Assembly: GCA_003561825.1 (NCBI GenBank)
Contig: PWVO01000150.1
Span: 1-6,555 of the forward strand
DNA: 6,555 nucleotides
Reading direction: 5' to 3'
From: Candidatus Woesearchaeota archaeon
GTDB lineage: Archaea; Nanobdellota; Nanobdellia; Woesearchaeales; CG1-02-33-12
The notes under the pieces were generated by a model. The model did no database searches. It was not told the DNA's origin and saw only the letters and a program-made list of their open reading frames with translations. Below are positions 1 to 6,239 of this stretch, one piece after another (the first letter of the stretch is position 1; each line of letters starts with the position of its first letter). The translations under genes were made by a program, and so were the position numbers.

Positions 1-316
1 CTTTATCCAAGGAGTACATTTCATGATTAACCAATACTGGGGCAGAATACCTCTCAGGAATATCAATTTTAGAGCAGATTAAAAAAAATCCCGGTTCTCT
101 TATCTGCAATTTAAACCTGTATTTTGCCTCAGCAACAACAAAAGCAATCCCCTTTTCAGCAAGCTTTTTTTCATCAAGCCCAATAATCTCCTGAAGATTT
201 AGCCTGGCCTTTTCAAAATATTGCGGATAAACAGAGTTATTCACATGCCCATTACCATCAAAATCTTCATAAGAAACCCAAATACTTACCTTGCTTAAAC
301 AATCCATTGCTTTCAT
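1..316 (-). CDS. Hotdog-fold acyl-CoA thioesterase (YbgC/FadM/4-hydroxybenzoyl-CoA thioesterase type), partial
   Basis: This minus-strand gene starts at 316 and runs off the left edge, so only the first 105 residues are visible. Residues 14-37 read VSYEDFDGNGHVNNSVYPQY then FEKA, which fits the family pattern D-x-D-x-x-G-H-V-N-N-x-x-Y-x-x-Y-F-E-x-A-R. Asp18 or Asp20 is the likely catalytic carboxylate, and His24-Val25-Asn26-Asn27 opens the long hotdog helix. The following segment, with KGIAFVVAEAKYRFK near residues 55-69 and the strand-like FFLICSKIDI near 77-86, matches the usual strand order. Family members of about 130-150 residues hydrolyse acyl- or aryl-CoA thioesters in the cytoplasm as dimers or tetramers; the substrate cannot be read here. 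The start at 316 is the first ATG; an in-frame ATG at 307 is possible. No Shine-Dalgarno is obvious. A TATA box about 38 nt upstream predicts a leader of roughly 10 nt. Confidence 0.85.
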   Translation of the reverse strand, partial: MKAMDCLSKVSIWVSYEDFDGNGHVNNSVYPQYFEKARLNLQEIIGLDEKKLAEKGIAFVVAEAKYRFKLQIREPGFFLICSKIDIPERYSAPVLVNHEMYSLDK

Positions 317-348
317 CTACACAACAAAAAACCCCTAAAATAAAAAGC

Positions 349-358
349 TTTTTATAGA
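349..358. promoter_or_regulatory. TATA box shared by divergent thioesterase and tRNA-Val promoters
   Basis: The plus strand reads TTTTTATAGA and the minus strand TCTATAAAAA. The centre lies about 27 nt before the first base of tRNA-Val on the plus strand and about 38 nt before the thioesterase ATG on the minus strand. Both distances suit an archaeal TBP site, with transcription starting 24-28 nt downstream. No other good TATA box exists for tRNA-Val. A second weaker AT-rich option for the minus gene lies at 334-345. Dual use of this box is inferred. Confidence 0.55.
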
Positions 359-380
359 TTTCAGGATTTCACAGGATCAT

Positions 381-470
381 GGGCTCATAGTCTAGTGGCC
401 ATGACATCGCCTTTACACGGCGAAGGTCCCCGGTTCGAGCATTGCAAAATCGGAAATCCGGGTGGGCCCA
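381..470 (+). tRNA. tRNA-Val(UAC) with 17-nt T-loop intron
   Basis: This is a valine tRNA with anticodon TAC at 414-416, inside loop TTTACAC closed by the perfect stem TCGCC/GGCGA. The acceptor GGGCTCA (381-387) pairs with TGGGCCC (463-469), with one G-U pair, and the discriminator is A470. The T-stem CCCGG (429-433)/CCGGG (458-462) encloses 24 nt instead of 7. A 17-nt intron at 440-456 explains the excess; its removal gives loop TTCGAGT and a 73-nt tRNA. The D-stem has three good pairs and one T-T mismatch. No CCA is encoded. Only 4 nt separate it from tRNA-Gly, so the two are probably co-transcribed from the TATA box near 354. Confidence 0.95.
440..456 (+). other. T-loop intron (position 59/60) of tRNA-Val
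   Basis: The 24 nt between the T-stem strands fold into a minimal but complete BHB. Exon TTCG (434-437) pairs with CGGA (451-454). The bulges are AGC (438-440) and AAT (455-457). ATT/AAT (441-443/448-450) is capped by the GNRA loop GCAA. Cutting after the second base of each bulge releases 17 nt and leaves TTCGAG plus T. The splice sites are inferred from BHB rules, not observed. Confidence 0.9.
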
Positions 471-474
471 TCAT

Positions 475-545
475 GCGACAGTAGTTTAGTGGTATAATAC
501 GTCCCTGCCACGGACGTGACCCGGGTTCGAGTCCCGGCTGTCGCA
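475..545 (+). tRNA. tRNA-Gly(GCC), intronless
   Basis: This glycine tRNA has anticodon GCC at 507-509 in loop CTGCCAC, closed by CGTCC/GGACG. The acceptor GCGACAG (475-481) pairs perfectly with CTGTCGC (538-544), and the discriminator is A545. The T-stem CCGGG/CCCGG encloses a standard seven-base loop TTCGAGT (526-532), so this is the only tRNA in the window without a T-loop insert. Its length is 71 nt and CCA is not encoded. It lies 4 nt after tRNA-Val and has no promoter of its own, so it is probably the second member of a two-tRNA transcript. Confidence 0.97.
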
Positions 546-613
546 TTCTATAAGCATGTAAATTCTTTCTGGGCTATAAAACTCCTGAAAAAAAGAAAAA
601 AACCTATAGAAAC

Positions 614-623
614 TTTTATAAAT
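614..623 (+). promoter_or_regulatory. TATA box for tRNA-Ile/tRNA-Glu
   Basis: TTTTATAAAT is preceded by GAAAC, which resembles a purine-rich TFB-recognition element. Its centre is about 29 nt before the first base of tRNA-Ile at 648, the usual archaeal spacing, so transcription probably starts at or a few bases before the tRNA. The preceding stretch 546-613 holds nothing else beyond AT-rich sequence and a weaker TATA-like GCTATAAAAC near 573-582. Confidence 0.65.
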
Positions 624-686
624 GGACTTGGATTTCTTTTTCTCCACGGGCCCGTAGCTCAGCCTGGTTAGAGCGCTGGTCTTATA

Positions 687-712
687 AGACGCTTACTGGC
701 ACAATTTAGGAA
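687..712 (+). other. Canonical anticodon-loop intron (37/38) of tRNA-Ile
   Basis: Exon CTTA (681-684) pairs with TAGG (707-710) as the 4-bp central helix. The 3-nt bulges are TAA (685-687) and AAA (711-713). Cutting after the second base of each gives a 26-nt intron and restores loop CTTATAA. The internal hairpin is weak (GCT/GGC near 691-700). The boundaries are inferred from BHB geometry. Confidence 0.85.
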
Positions 713-734
713 AGCCAGAAGTCCGGGGTTCAAA

Positions 735-764
735 AGGAAAGCCTTAAAAGGCAATCCGTGAAAT
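735..764 (+). other. T-loop intron (position 59/60) of tRNA-Ile
   Basis: Exon TTCA (729-732) pairs perfectly with TGAA (759-762). The bulges are AAA (733-735) and ATT (763-765). The intron body is a tidy hairpin: GGA/TCC (736-738/755-757), a symmetric AA/AA internal loop, then GCCT/AGGC around TAAA. One extra G758 makes the 5' bulge region a 3x1 loop, so the BHB is slightly relaxed. Removal of 30 nt leaves TTCAAAT. Confidence 0.88.
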
Positions 765-783
765 TCCCTGCGGGCCCATACAT

Positions 784-953
784 GCCCCGTTGGTGTAGTC
801 CGGCCAATCATCCAGGATTTTCGATCCTGGGACTCGGGTTCGAACAAATGGTTACGCGCATTTGATACGCAAAGAGCAGCATCCAATTTTGCAAATTTGG
901 AGCCACTCGTGCTCACTTCGCTCGCAATCATATCGGAAGTCCCGGACGGGGCA
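784..953 (+). tRNA. tRNA-Glu(UUC) with 95-nt T-loop intron
   Basis: The acceptor GCCCCGT (784-790) pairs with ACGGGGC (946-952), discriminator A953. The anticodon stem CAGGA (813-817)/TCCTG (825-829) closes loop TTTTCGA with anticodon TTC at 820-822. The D-arm with GTGTAGTCCGGCCAATC is typical of archaeal tRNA-Glu. The T-stem TCGGG (834-838) pairs with CCCGG (941-945) across 102 nt. Removing 845-939 gives the canonical loop TTCGAAT and a 75-nt tRNA without CCA. Without allowing for the intron the 3' half looks missing, so a standard scan may call this a truncated tRNA. It follows tRNA-Ile by 5 nt and ends just before a T-rich terminator. Confidence 0.93.
845..939 (+). other. Long T-loop intron (position 59/60) of tRNA-Glu
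   Basis: Exon TTCG (839-842) pairs with CGGA (934-937). The bulges are AAC (843-845) and AGT (938-940). Next comes a long imperfect helix, 846-859 with 920-933, having three mismatches. Inside it lie GAGCA/TGCTC (874-878/910-914) and a hairpin at 883-900 (CCAA..TTGG with one T-T mismatch). I see no C/D-box pair and no ORF. At 95 nt it is much larger than the other three T-loop introns. Confidence 0.88.
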
Positions 954-955
954 CT

Positions 956-983
956 TATGCTTTTTTTTATAAAAAAGGGCATA
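956..983 (+). terminator. Oligo-T terminator after tRNA-Glu
   Basis: Eight T's at 961-968 begin seven bases after tRNA-Glu. The run is part of an inverted repeat (TATGC at 956-960 with GCATA at 979-983, and T-run with A-run). Archaeal RNA polymerase stops at such T-rich stretches. A second small inverted repeat, AAACAT/ATGTTT, sits at 985-999. Confidence 0.55.
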
Positions 984-996
984 AAAACATAAAATG

Positions 997-1054
997 TTTA
1001 TAAAAGGATAAATATTTATACTACTTAAAAATCACATGTTTATTCTTATAAATA
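997..1054 (+). promoter_or_regulatory. Two candidate TATA boxes upstream of eL41
   Basis: TTTATAAAAG (about 997-1006) and CTTATAAATA (1045-1054) both fit archaeal TATA boxes. The first would start a transcript near 1030 that carries both leader hairpins. The second would start near 1075, inside the first hairpin. The sequence alone does not decide between them. Confidence 0.45.
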
Positions 1055-1068
1055 AGCATTAATAAGAA

Positions 1069-1105
1069 GCCCTTAAAAGGGCAGCTGTTAAGATTGCTTA
1101 ACAGC
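1069..1105 (+). promoter_or_regulatory. Tandem hairpins in the eL41 leader
   Basis: Two hairpins lie one base apart. The first is GCCCTT/AAGGGC (1069-1074/1077-1082). The second is a perfect 9-bp stem, GCTGTTAAG/CTTAACAGC (1084-1092/1097-1105), with loop ATTG. They end 35 nt before the eL41 ATG. They could be an autoregulatory leader, a small RNA or a transcription pause; no T-run follows the second stem, so a simple terminator is less likely. The function is unknown. Confidence 0.5.
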
Positions 1106-1140
1106 ATCAGATTAATCAAAAAATAAAGGCATTTGTAAAA

Positions 1141-1245
1141 ATGAAGAGAAGTTCACGCAGATGGAAGAAAAAAGGCCAGATGAGATGGAAATGGCAGAGA
1201 AAGAGAATGAAAAAGCTCAAGCGAAGAAAAGCCATGAGAAAATAA
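1141..1245 (+). CDS. rpl41e: Ribosomal protein eL41 (L41e), 34 aa
   Basis: This very short ORF is far below usual gene-calling cut-offs. It encodes 34 residues, about half of them Lys or Arg, and it has no acidic residue. From residue 14 it reads MRWKWQRKRMKKLKRRKAMR, close to the eukaryotic and archaeal eL41 pattern MRxKWrKKRMRRLKRKRRKMR. eL41 is a single basic helix at the interface of the ribosomal subunits. The first 13 residues (MKRSSRRWKKKGQ) extend beyond the usual 25-residue protein; an internal ATG at 1180 would give a 21-residue form lacking them. I prefer 1141 because the upstream segment is equally basic and open. No strong Shine-Dalgarno is visible. It sits on the same strand as the rRNA operon, 83 nt before that operon's TATA box. 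Confidence 0.82.
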   Translation: MKRSSRRWKKKGQMRWKWQRKRMKKLKRRKAMRK

Positions 1246-1312
1246 AACCAAAACTTTAAAAACAAATCAAATATCCCATTTACATAGCTAAATCATAATC
1301 ATCTCCAATTTT

Positions 1313-1327
1313 CTTACTTTAAGTAAG
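1313..1327 (+). promoter_or_regulatory. Inverted repeat abutting the rRNA TATA box
   Basis: CTTACTT and AAGTAAG form a perfect 7-bp inverted repeat around T1320. It touches the TATA box at 1328 and so covers the place where the TFB-recognition element lies. It may be a binding site for an activator or repressor, or a terminator-like T-rich end for eL41. No function is proven. Confidence 0.4.
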
Positions 1328-1336
1328 CTATAAAAG
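1328..1336 (+). promoter_or_regulatory. TATA box of the rRNA operon
   Basis: CTATAAAAG is the best TATA box before 16S. A start 24-28 nt downstream falls near 1355-1360, before the 5' strand of the pre-16S processing stem at 1370. That is the order expected for an archaeal rRNA operon. Confidence 0.7.
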
Positions 1337-1340
1337 ATGT

Positions 1341-1368
1341 ATACTTAATAGAAATAAGTATTAAGTAT
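1341..1368 (+). promoter_or_regulatory. 10-bp inverted repeat at the predicted rRNA start site
   Basis: ATACTTAATA (1341-1350) and TATTAAGTAT (1359-1368) are perfect reverse complements separated by 8 nt. The repeat is centred 22-23 nt after the TATA box, so it spans the predicted start site. It looks more like a protein operator than an RNA hairpin, since only part would be transcribed. Its half-site shares the core ACTTAA or TTAAGT with the repeat at 1313-1327. Confidence 0.45.
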
Positions 1369-1369
1369 G

Positions 1370-1393
1370 AAAAAGGATGCATTTGGTGGTTAA
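1370..1393 (+). other. Pre-16S processing stem, 5' strand with BHB
   Basis: A1370-T1383 pairs with G2952-T2965 as a 14-bp stem (GGATGCAT core), including one T-G pair. It continues as a BHB: TGGT (1384-1387) pairs with ACTG (2945-2948), the bulges are GGT (1388-1390) and TTG (2949-2951), and TAA pairs with TTA (1391-1393/2942-2944). The splicing endonuclease would cut between 1389 and 1390 here. The cut is inferred from BHB rules. Confidence 0.82.
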
Positions 1394-1459
1394 ACCCGTT
1401 AAAAAGCCTTTTTTGACGAAAAAACAACCATAATGCCTTGGACCAAACACAGGAGTAAT

Positions 1460-2934
<1,475 letters not shown>

Positions 2935-2941
2935 TTTTTTA

Positions 2942-2965
2942 TTAACTGTTGGATGCATCCTTTTT
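2942..2965 (+). other. Pre-16S processing stem, 3' strand with BHB
   Basis: This is the partner of 1370-1393. The 3' bulge is TTG (2949-2951), with the predicted cut between 2950 and 2951. The outer strand GATGCATCC plus five T's completes the stem. It lies between the nine-T tail after 16S and tRNA-Ala. Confidence 0.82.
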
Positions 2966-2979
2966 TATGTTCACAACAT

Positions 2980-3088
2980 GGGCCCGTAGCTCAGTCCGGT
3001 AGAGCATCGCCCTTGCAAGGCGGGGGCCTCGGGTTCAAATAAAGACTTGGCCTGTTGGCTGAATTTTAAGAAAATCCCGACGGGTCCA
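2980..3088 (+). tRNA. tRNA-Ala(UGC) with 35-nt T-loop intron, in the 16S-23S spacer
   Basis: The acceptor GGGCCCG (2980-2986) pairs with CGGGTCC (3081-3087), placing a G-U pair at 3:70, the main identity mark of alanine tRNAs. The anticodon TGC is at 3014-3016 in loop CTTGCAA, closed by TCGCC/GGCGG. The T-stem TCGGG (3029-3033)/CCCGA (3076-3080) encloses 42 nt. Removing 3040-3074 gives TTCAAAT and a 74-nt tRNA, discriminator A3088, no CCA. A tRNA-Ala between 16S and 23S is the standard archaeal arrangement. It must therefore be both cut out of the rRNA transcript and spliced. Confidence 0.96.
3040..3074 (+). other. T-loop intron (position 59/60) of tRNA-Ala
   Basis: Exon TTC (3034-3036) pairs with GAA (3070-3072); A3037 faces A3069, so the central helix has only three clean pairs. 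The bulges are AAT (3038-3040) and AAT (3073-3075). The body has AAA/TTT and a 6-bp stem TTGGCC/GGCTGA (3047-3052/3057-3062) with loop TGTT. Removal leaves TTCAAAT. Confidence 0.85.
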
Positions 3089-3166
3089 TTTTCATGTTTA
3101 CCAATTCAGATAAGCTATCCAGTAATGCCAAAACAGGGTAGTAGGCAGATTCAGACAATTTCTGAT
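3089..3166 (+). other. Second internal transcribed spacer (tRNA-Ala to 23S)
   Basis: This short spacer has no gene. It contains a possible hairpin CTATCC/GGGTAG (3115-3120/3136-3141) and a small one, TCAGA/TCTGA (3151-3155/3161-3165), just before the 23S processing stem. No TATA box is apparent, which fits read-through from the rRNA promoter. Confidence 0.6.
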
Positions 3167-3194
3167 TATGAAGCCGTGCATAGGCAAAGTACAA
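3167..3194 (+). other. 23S terminal/processing stem, 5' strand
   Basis: TAGGCAAAGTACAA (3181-3194) pairs perfectly with TTGTACTTTGCCTA (6082-6095). After an A-A mismatch, CCGTGC (3174-3179) pairs with GCACGG (6097-6102). After a further asymmetric loop, TATGAA (3167-3172) pairs with TTCATA (6106-6111). The inner part is 23S helix 1 and the outer part the precursor stem. No standard BHB with two 3-nt bulges and a 4-bp helix is present. Confidence 0.85.
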
Positions 3195-6095
3195 CAAAAC
3201 TATCAGGTGGATGACTTGGCTCAGAACGCTGATGAAGGATGTGGCAAGCTACACTATGCTCCGGCAAGGCGCACGCAGCCATTGAACCGGAGATTTCCGA
3301 ATGTGACTTCACCTTGAATCCGCAAGGATGGGGAACGCAGGGAATTGAAACATCTTAGTACCTGCAGGAAAAGAAATCAAAAGAGATGCTGTTAGTAAGA
3401 GCGACCGAAAACAGCACAAGGCAAACCGAATCCTTTTCTGAAAGGAAAAGGAAATGTGGTGTTGCAGGACTGCAGTATAACCTTTCTTTTGGGAACTCAA
3501 ACTTGCCTGGAATGGCAGGCCTTAGAGGGTGAGAGCCCCGTAGAGGCAACTGAAAAAGGGTTTAGCATGTTCCTGAGTACCGTTTACTGGAAACTAAGCG
3601 GGAATCTGGGAGGCATCAACTCCTAACCTTAAATACGTTCTGAGTCCGATAGCGCACAGTACCGTGAGGGAAAGTTGAAAAGAACCCATGACAGGGAGTT
3701 AAAAGATCCTGAAACCTGATAGTAATGGAGAGGCAGGGCTCTTAGGAGTTCTGCCGTGCGTTTTGAATAACGTGCCAGGGAGTTTATCTAAGTGGCAAGG
3801 ATAATTCTGGAAAAGAAGCATCCGGAGAGAAATCAACATGCTCGCAGCTTGCAAGGAGCGGGGTATTAACGTGCCCGAAGTCACTTGGATATGACCCGAA
3901 ACCGGACGATCTAACCCTGAGTAAGGTGAAGCGGGGATAAAACCTCGTGGAGGCCTGAAGAGGTTCTATGTGCAAGTGTTCTTCTAACTTGGGGCTAGGG
4001 GTGAAAAGCCAATCGAGTCCGGTGATAGCTGGTTCCTGCCGAAGTTGGCCGTAGTCAAGCTTCGGATGAGACCGCTAAGGTGGTAGAGCTACGGATTGGG
4101 GATTTAGGCCTCGAAAGGGGTCGGTTCGCTGTCCAACTCCGAATGCCTTAGCGTCGTAGATTCCGGAAGACGGCGGCTCGTCGTAAGGGTGAGTCGCGAG
4201 AGGGGAACAACCCAGACTGCAGTTAAGGTCCCAAAATATCTGCTAAGTGTTAAAGGGTGAAGAATATCCATGGCCAAAGACAGCGAGGAGGTTGGCTTAG
4301 AAGCAGCCATCCTTTAAAAAGTGTGTAACAACTTACTTGTCAAGGTTATGGGTGTCGAAGATGGACGGGGCTAAGCAGATTACCGATACTGCAGACAGCC
4401 TAAAAGGCTTGTGATAGGCAGGCATTCTGGCAGGCGAGAAGCATTTCCGTAAGGGGATGTGGACCTGTCAGGAAAGAAAATCCTGGTAAAAGTAAGAGCA
4501 AAGCAGAGTGAGATTCTCTGCCGTCGAAGGGGCAAGGGTTCCTTGACAATAGAGTTTAGTCAAGGGTTAGTTGATCCTAACCTAGCTCATAAGTTGAGCA
4601 ATGGGAAAGGGAAAAAGGTTAATATTCCTTTACTGCCCGGATATCCGGCAACGATAGCCTGATTTCTGATGCTTTGGGATAGGCTAATACAGACCGTCGT
4701 CTGTATCAACTGAGACAAGTCAATGGAGTATCATCATGATGAGAAGTTGACTAAACTCAGGATGAGTGGCCCTTATGGGTCATTTAGCTGATACCTGGAG
4801 CCCGTGAAAAGGGAATCAGGACAGATTCCGGGCAATCATACCCAGAACCGGCACAGGTGCCCCTAGGTGAGAAGCCTAAGACGTGAAGGAGTAATCTAAT
4901 TGAGGGAATTCGGCAAATTAGCCCCGTACCTTCGGTATAAGGGGTCCCTGCAATCGTATTCGCACGAGTGCGATCGCAGGGCTCAGTGACAAAGACGGTC
5001 CGACTGTTTAACAAAAACTTAACTGACTGCTAGCCTGCAAAGGTGCGTATAGTCGGTGATATCTGCCCAGTGTCAGTACCTAAAACCTCTTTTCAAGGAG
5101 GCTAAGGGCTGGTAAACGGCGGGGGTAACTATAACTCTCTTAAGGTAGCGTAATACCTTGCCGATTTAATGTCGGCTTGCATGAATGGTATAACGAGATC
5201 GTCGCTGTCCCCAATTAGAACCCTCCGAAAATTCTTTCCTGGTGCAAAAGCCAGGGATCTCCAGCGGGAAGTAAAGACCCCGTGAAACTTTACTGTAGCC
5301 TGTAGCTGTGATGTGGGCCCTGATGTGCAGTGTAGGTGGGAGTCGCTAAAGCTTAGACGCTAGTTTAAGTGTAGACGCCGATGAGACACCACCCTTCAGA
5401 ACCTACGTCACTTACTGAGAGACTCAGGACAACTATAGGTGGACAGTTTGGCTGGGGTGGCACTCTACTGAAAAGATATCAGTAGAGCCCAATGGTTGGC
5501 TCAGACGGGTCGGAAATCCGTTGCAGAGTGCAAGAGCAAAAGCCAGCCTGACTGGATTCTGACTAATAAGGGATCCAGAGAAGAAATTCTGGTCTAGCGA
5601 ACCCCTATGCCTTCTTGATGAGGGCTAGGTATGACAGAAAAGTTACTCCGGGGATAACAGAGTTGTCGCGCCCGAGAGTTCGTATCGACGGCGCGGCTTG
5701 CTACATCGATGTCGGCTCTTCCTATCCTGGCCGTGCACAAGCGGCCAAGGGTGGGGGTGTTCACCCATTAAAAGGGATCGTGAGCTGGGTTCAGAACGCT
5801 GTGAGGCAGTTTGTTTAATATCTGCTGGAGATGTAGGATATCTGAAAGGAAGGATCCTTTAGTACGAGAGGAACGAGGACTCGGGGCCTCTGGTCCACCG
5901 GTTATCTGACAAGGTAGGCCGGGCAGCTACGCCCCAAGGGATAAGTGCTGAAAGCATCTAAGCACGAAGCTCACCTTGAAAAGAGATATCATGGAGCGCG
6001 GGTAGAAGACCCGTTTGATGGGACCGGTGTGTACGCATCAAGCTGCGGCGAGATGTTCAGCATGCGGTTTCCAACAGTTCCTTGTACTTTGCCTA
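3181..6095 (+). rRNA. rrl: 23S ribosomal RNA, complete
   Basis: This is the large-subunit rRNA, about 2915 nt, within the normal archaeal range and without an obvious intron. Landmarks are: GGTGGATGACTTGGCTCAG near 3206; the helix TAACTATAACTCTCTTAAGG near 5126; AAGACCCCGTGAAACTTTAC near 5275; the peptidyl-transferase region with CGGGGATAACAGAGTTG near 5649 and GAGCTGGGTTCAGAACG near 5782; and the sarcin-ricin loop AGTACGAGAGGAAC near 5861. Its ends were set from the terminal helix 3181-3194/6082-6095 and are good to a few bases. All frames inside it are shadows. No 5S rRNA follows, so 5S is presumably elsewhere, as in many small-genome archaea. Confidence 0.97.
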
Positions 6096-6111
6096 AGCAC
6101 GGTTTTTCATA
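6082..6111 (+). other. 23S terminal/processing stem, 3' strand
   Basis: This is the partner of 3167-3194. TTGTACTTTGCCTA, a single mismatched A6096, GCACGG, a short T bulge at 6103-6105, then TTCATA. The mature 23S 3' end is expected near 6095. Confidence 0.85.
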
Positions 6112-6117
6112 TTTTTT
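6103..6117 (+). terminator. T-rich terminator of the rRNA operon
   Basis: Two T-runs (five at 6103-6107, six at 6112-6117) directly follow the end of 23S, as expected for archaeal termination. Between here and 6207 there is only AT-rich sequence with no supported gene. Confidence 0.5.
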
Positions 6118-6207
6118 ATAAAGAAAAAGACTCAATAGGATTTGATGGATTTTCTCTAATTGTCATATTTCTGAAGGATGTGGAATTGGCCAATCTTATA
6201 GAAAAGC

Positions 6208-6234
6208 TTATATATAATTAGTTACCAATTGGTA
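6208..6234 (+). promoter_or_regulatory. Promoter with palindromic operator candidate
   Basis: TTATATATAA (6208-6217), preceded by GAAAAGC, has its centre about 27 nt before the ATG at 6240, so the transcript is probably leaderless. Between them TACCAATTGGTA (6223-6234) is a perfect 12-bp palindrome. A protein bound there would block initiation. Confidence 0.6.
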
Positions 6235-6239
6235 GTAAT

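Larger units (their letters stand above)
648..778 (+). tRNA. tRNA-Ile(UAU) with two introns
   Basis: The acceptor GGGCCCG (648-654) pairs perfectly with CGGGCCC (771-777); the discriminator is A778. The D-stem is GCTC/GAGC. The anticodon stem CTGGT (676-680) pairs with GCCAG (714-718). After removal of a 26-nt intron the loop is CTTATAA, giving anticodon TAT at 683-685, which reads AUA (Ile). The T-stem CGGGG (724-728)/CCCTG (766-770) encloses a further 30-nt intron whose removal leaves TTCAAAT. The mature length is 75 nt, without CCA. Most archaea read AUA with a CAU-anticodon tRNA modified to agmatidine by TiaS; UAU versions are reported from a few lineages such as Nanoarchaeum. The identity rests on the 37/38 splice prediction, which fits the BHB rules well. 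It lies 5 nt before tRNA-Glu. Confidence 0.9.

Noticed and set aside
784..844. A truncated or pseudogene tRNA-Glu.
   Set aside because: The missing 3' half is present at 940-953, and a BHB-compatible intron joins the two parts with a canonical T-loop.
845..939. A C/D-box guide RNA inside the tRNA-Glu intron.
   Set aside because: No RUGAUGA C box or CUGA D box was found in the intron.
668..982. A 104-codon minus-strand open frame.
   Set aside because: It lies across the tRNA-Ile and tRNA-Glu genes on the opposite strand, has no recognisable domain and no promoter; it is a shadow.
5782..5809. G at the position equivalent to E. coli A2600 near the peptidyl-transferase centre (GTGAGGCAG).
   Set aside because: The partner base at 2593 is C instead of U, so the helix-93 pair is kept as C-G. 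This is ordinary compensatory change, and it supports the gene being intact.
6103..6239. A 5S rRNA or tRNA after 23S.
   Set aside because: The space to the next ATG is AT-rich and has no 5S motifs or tRNA-like stems.
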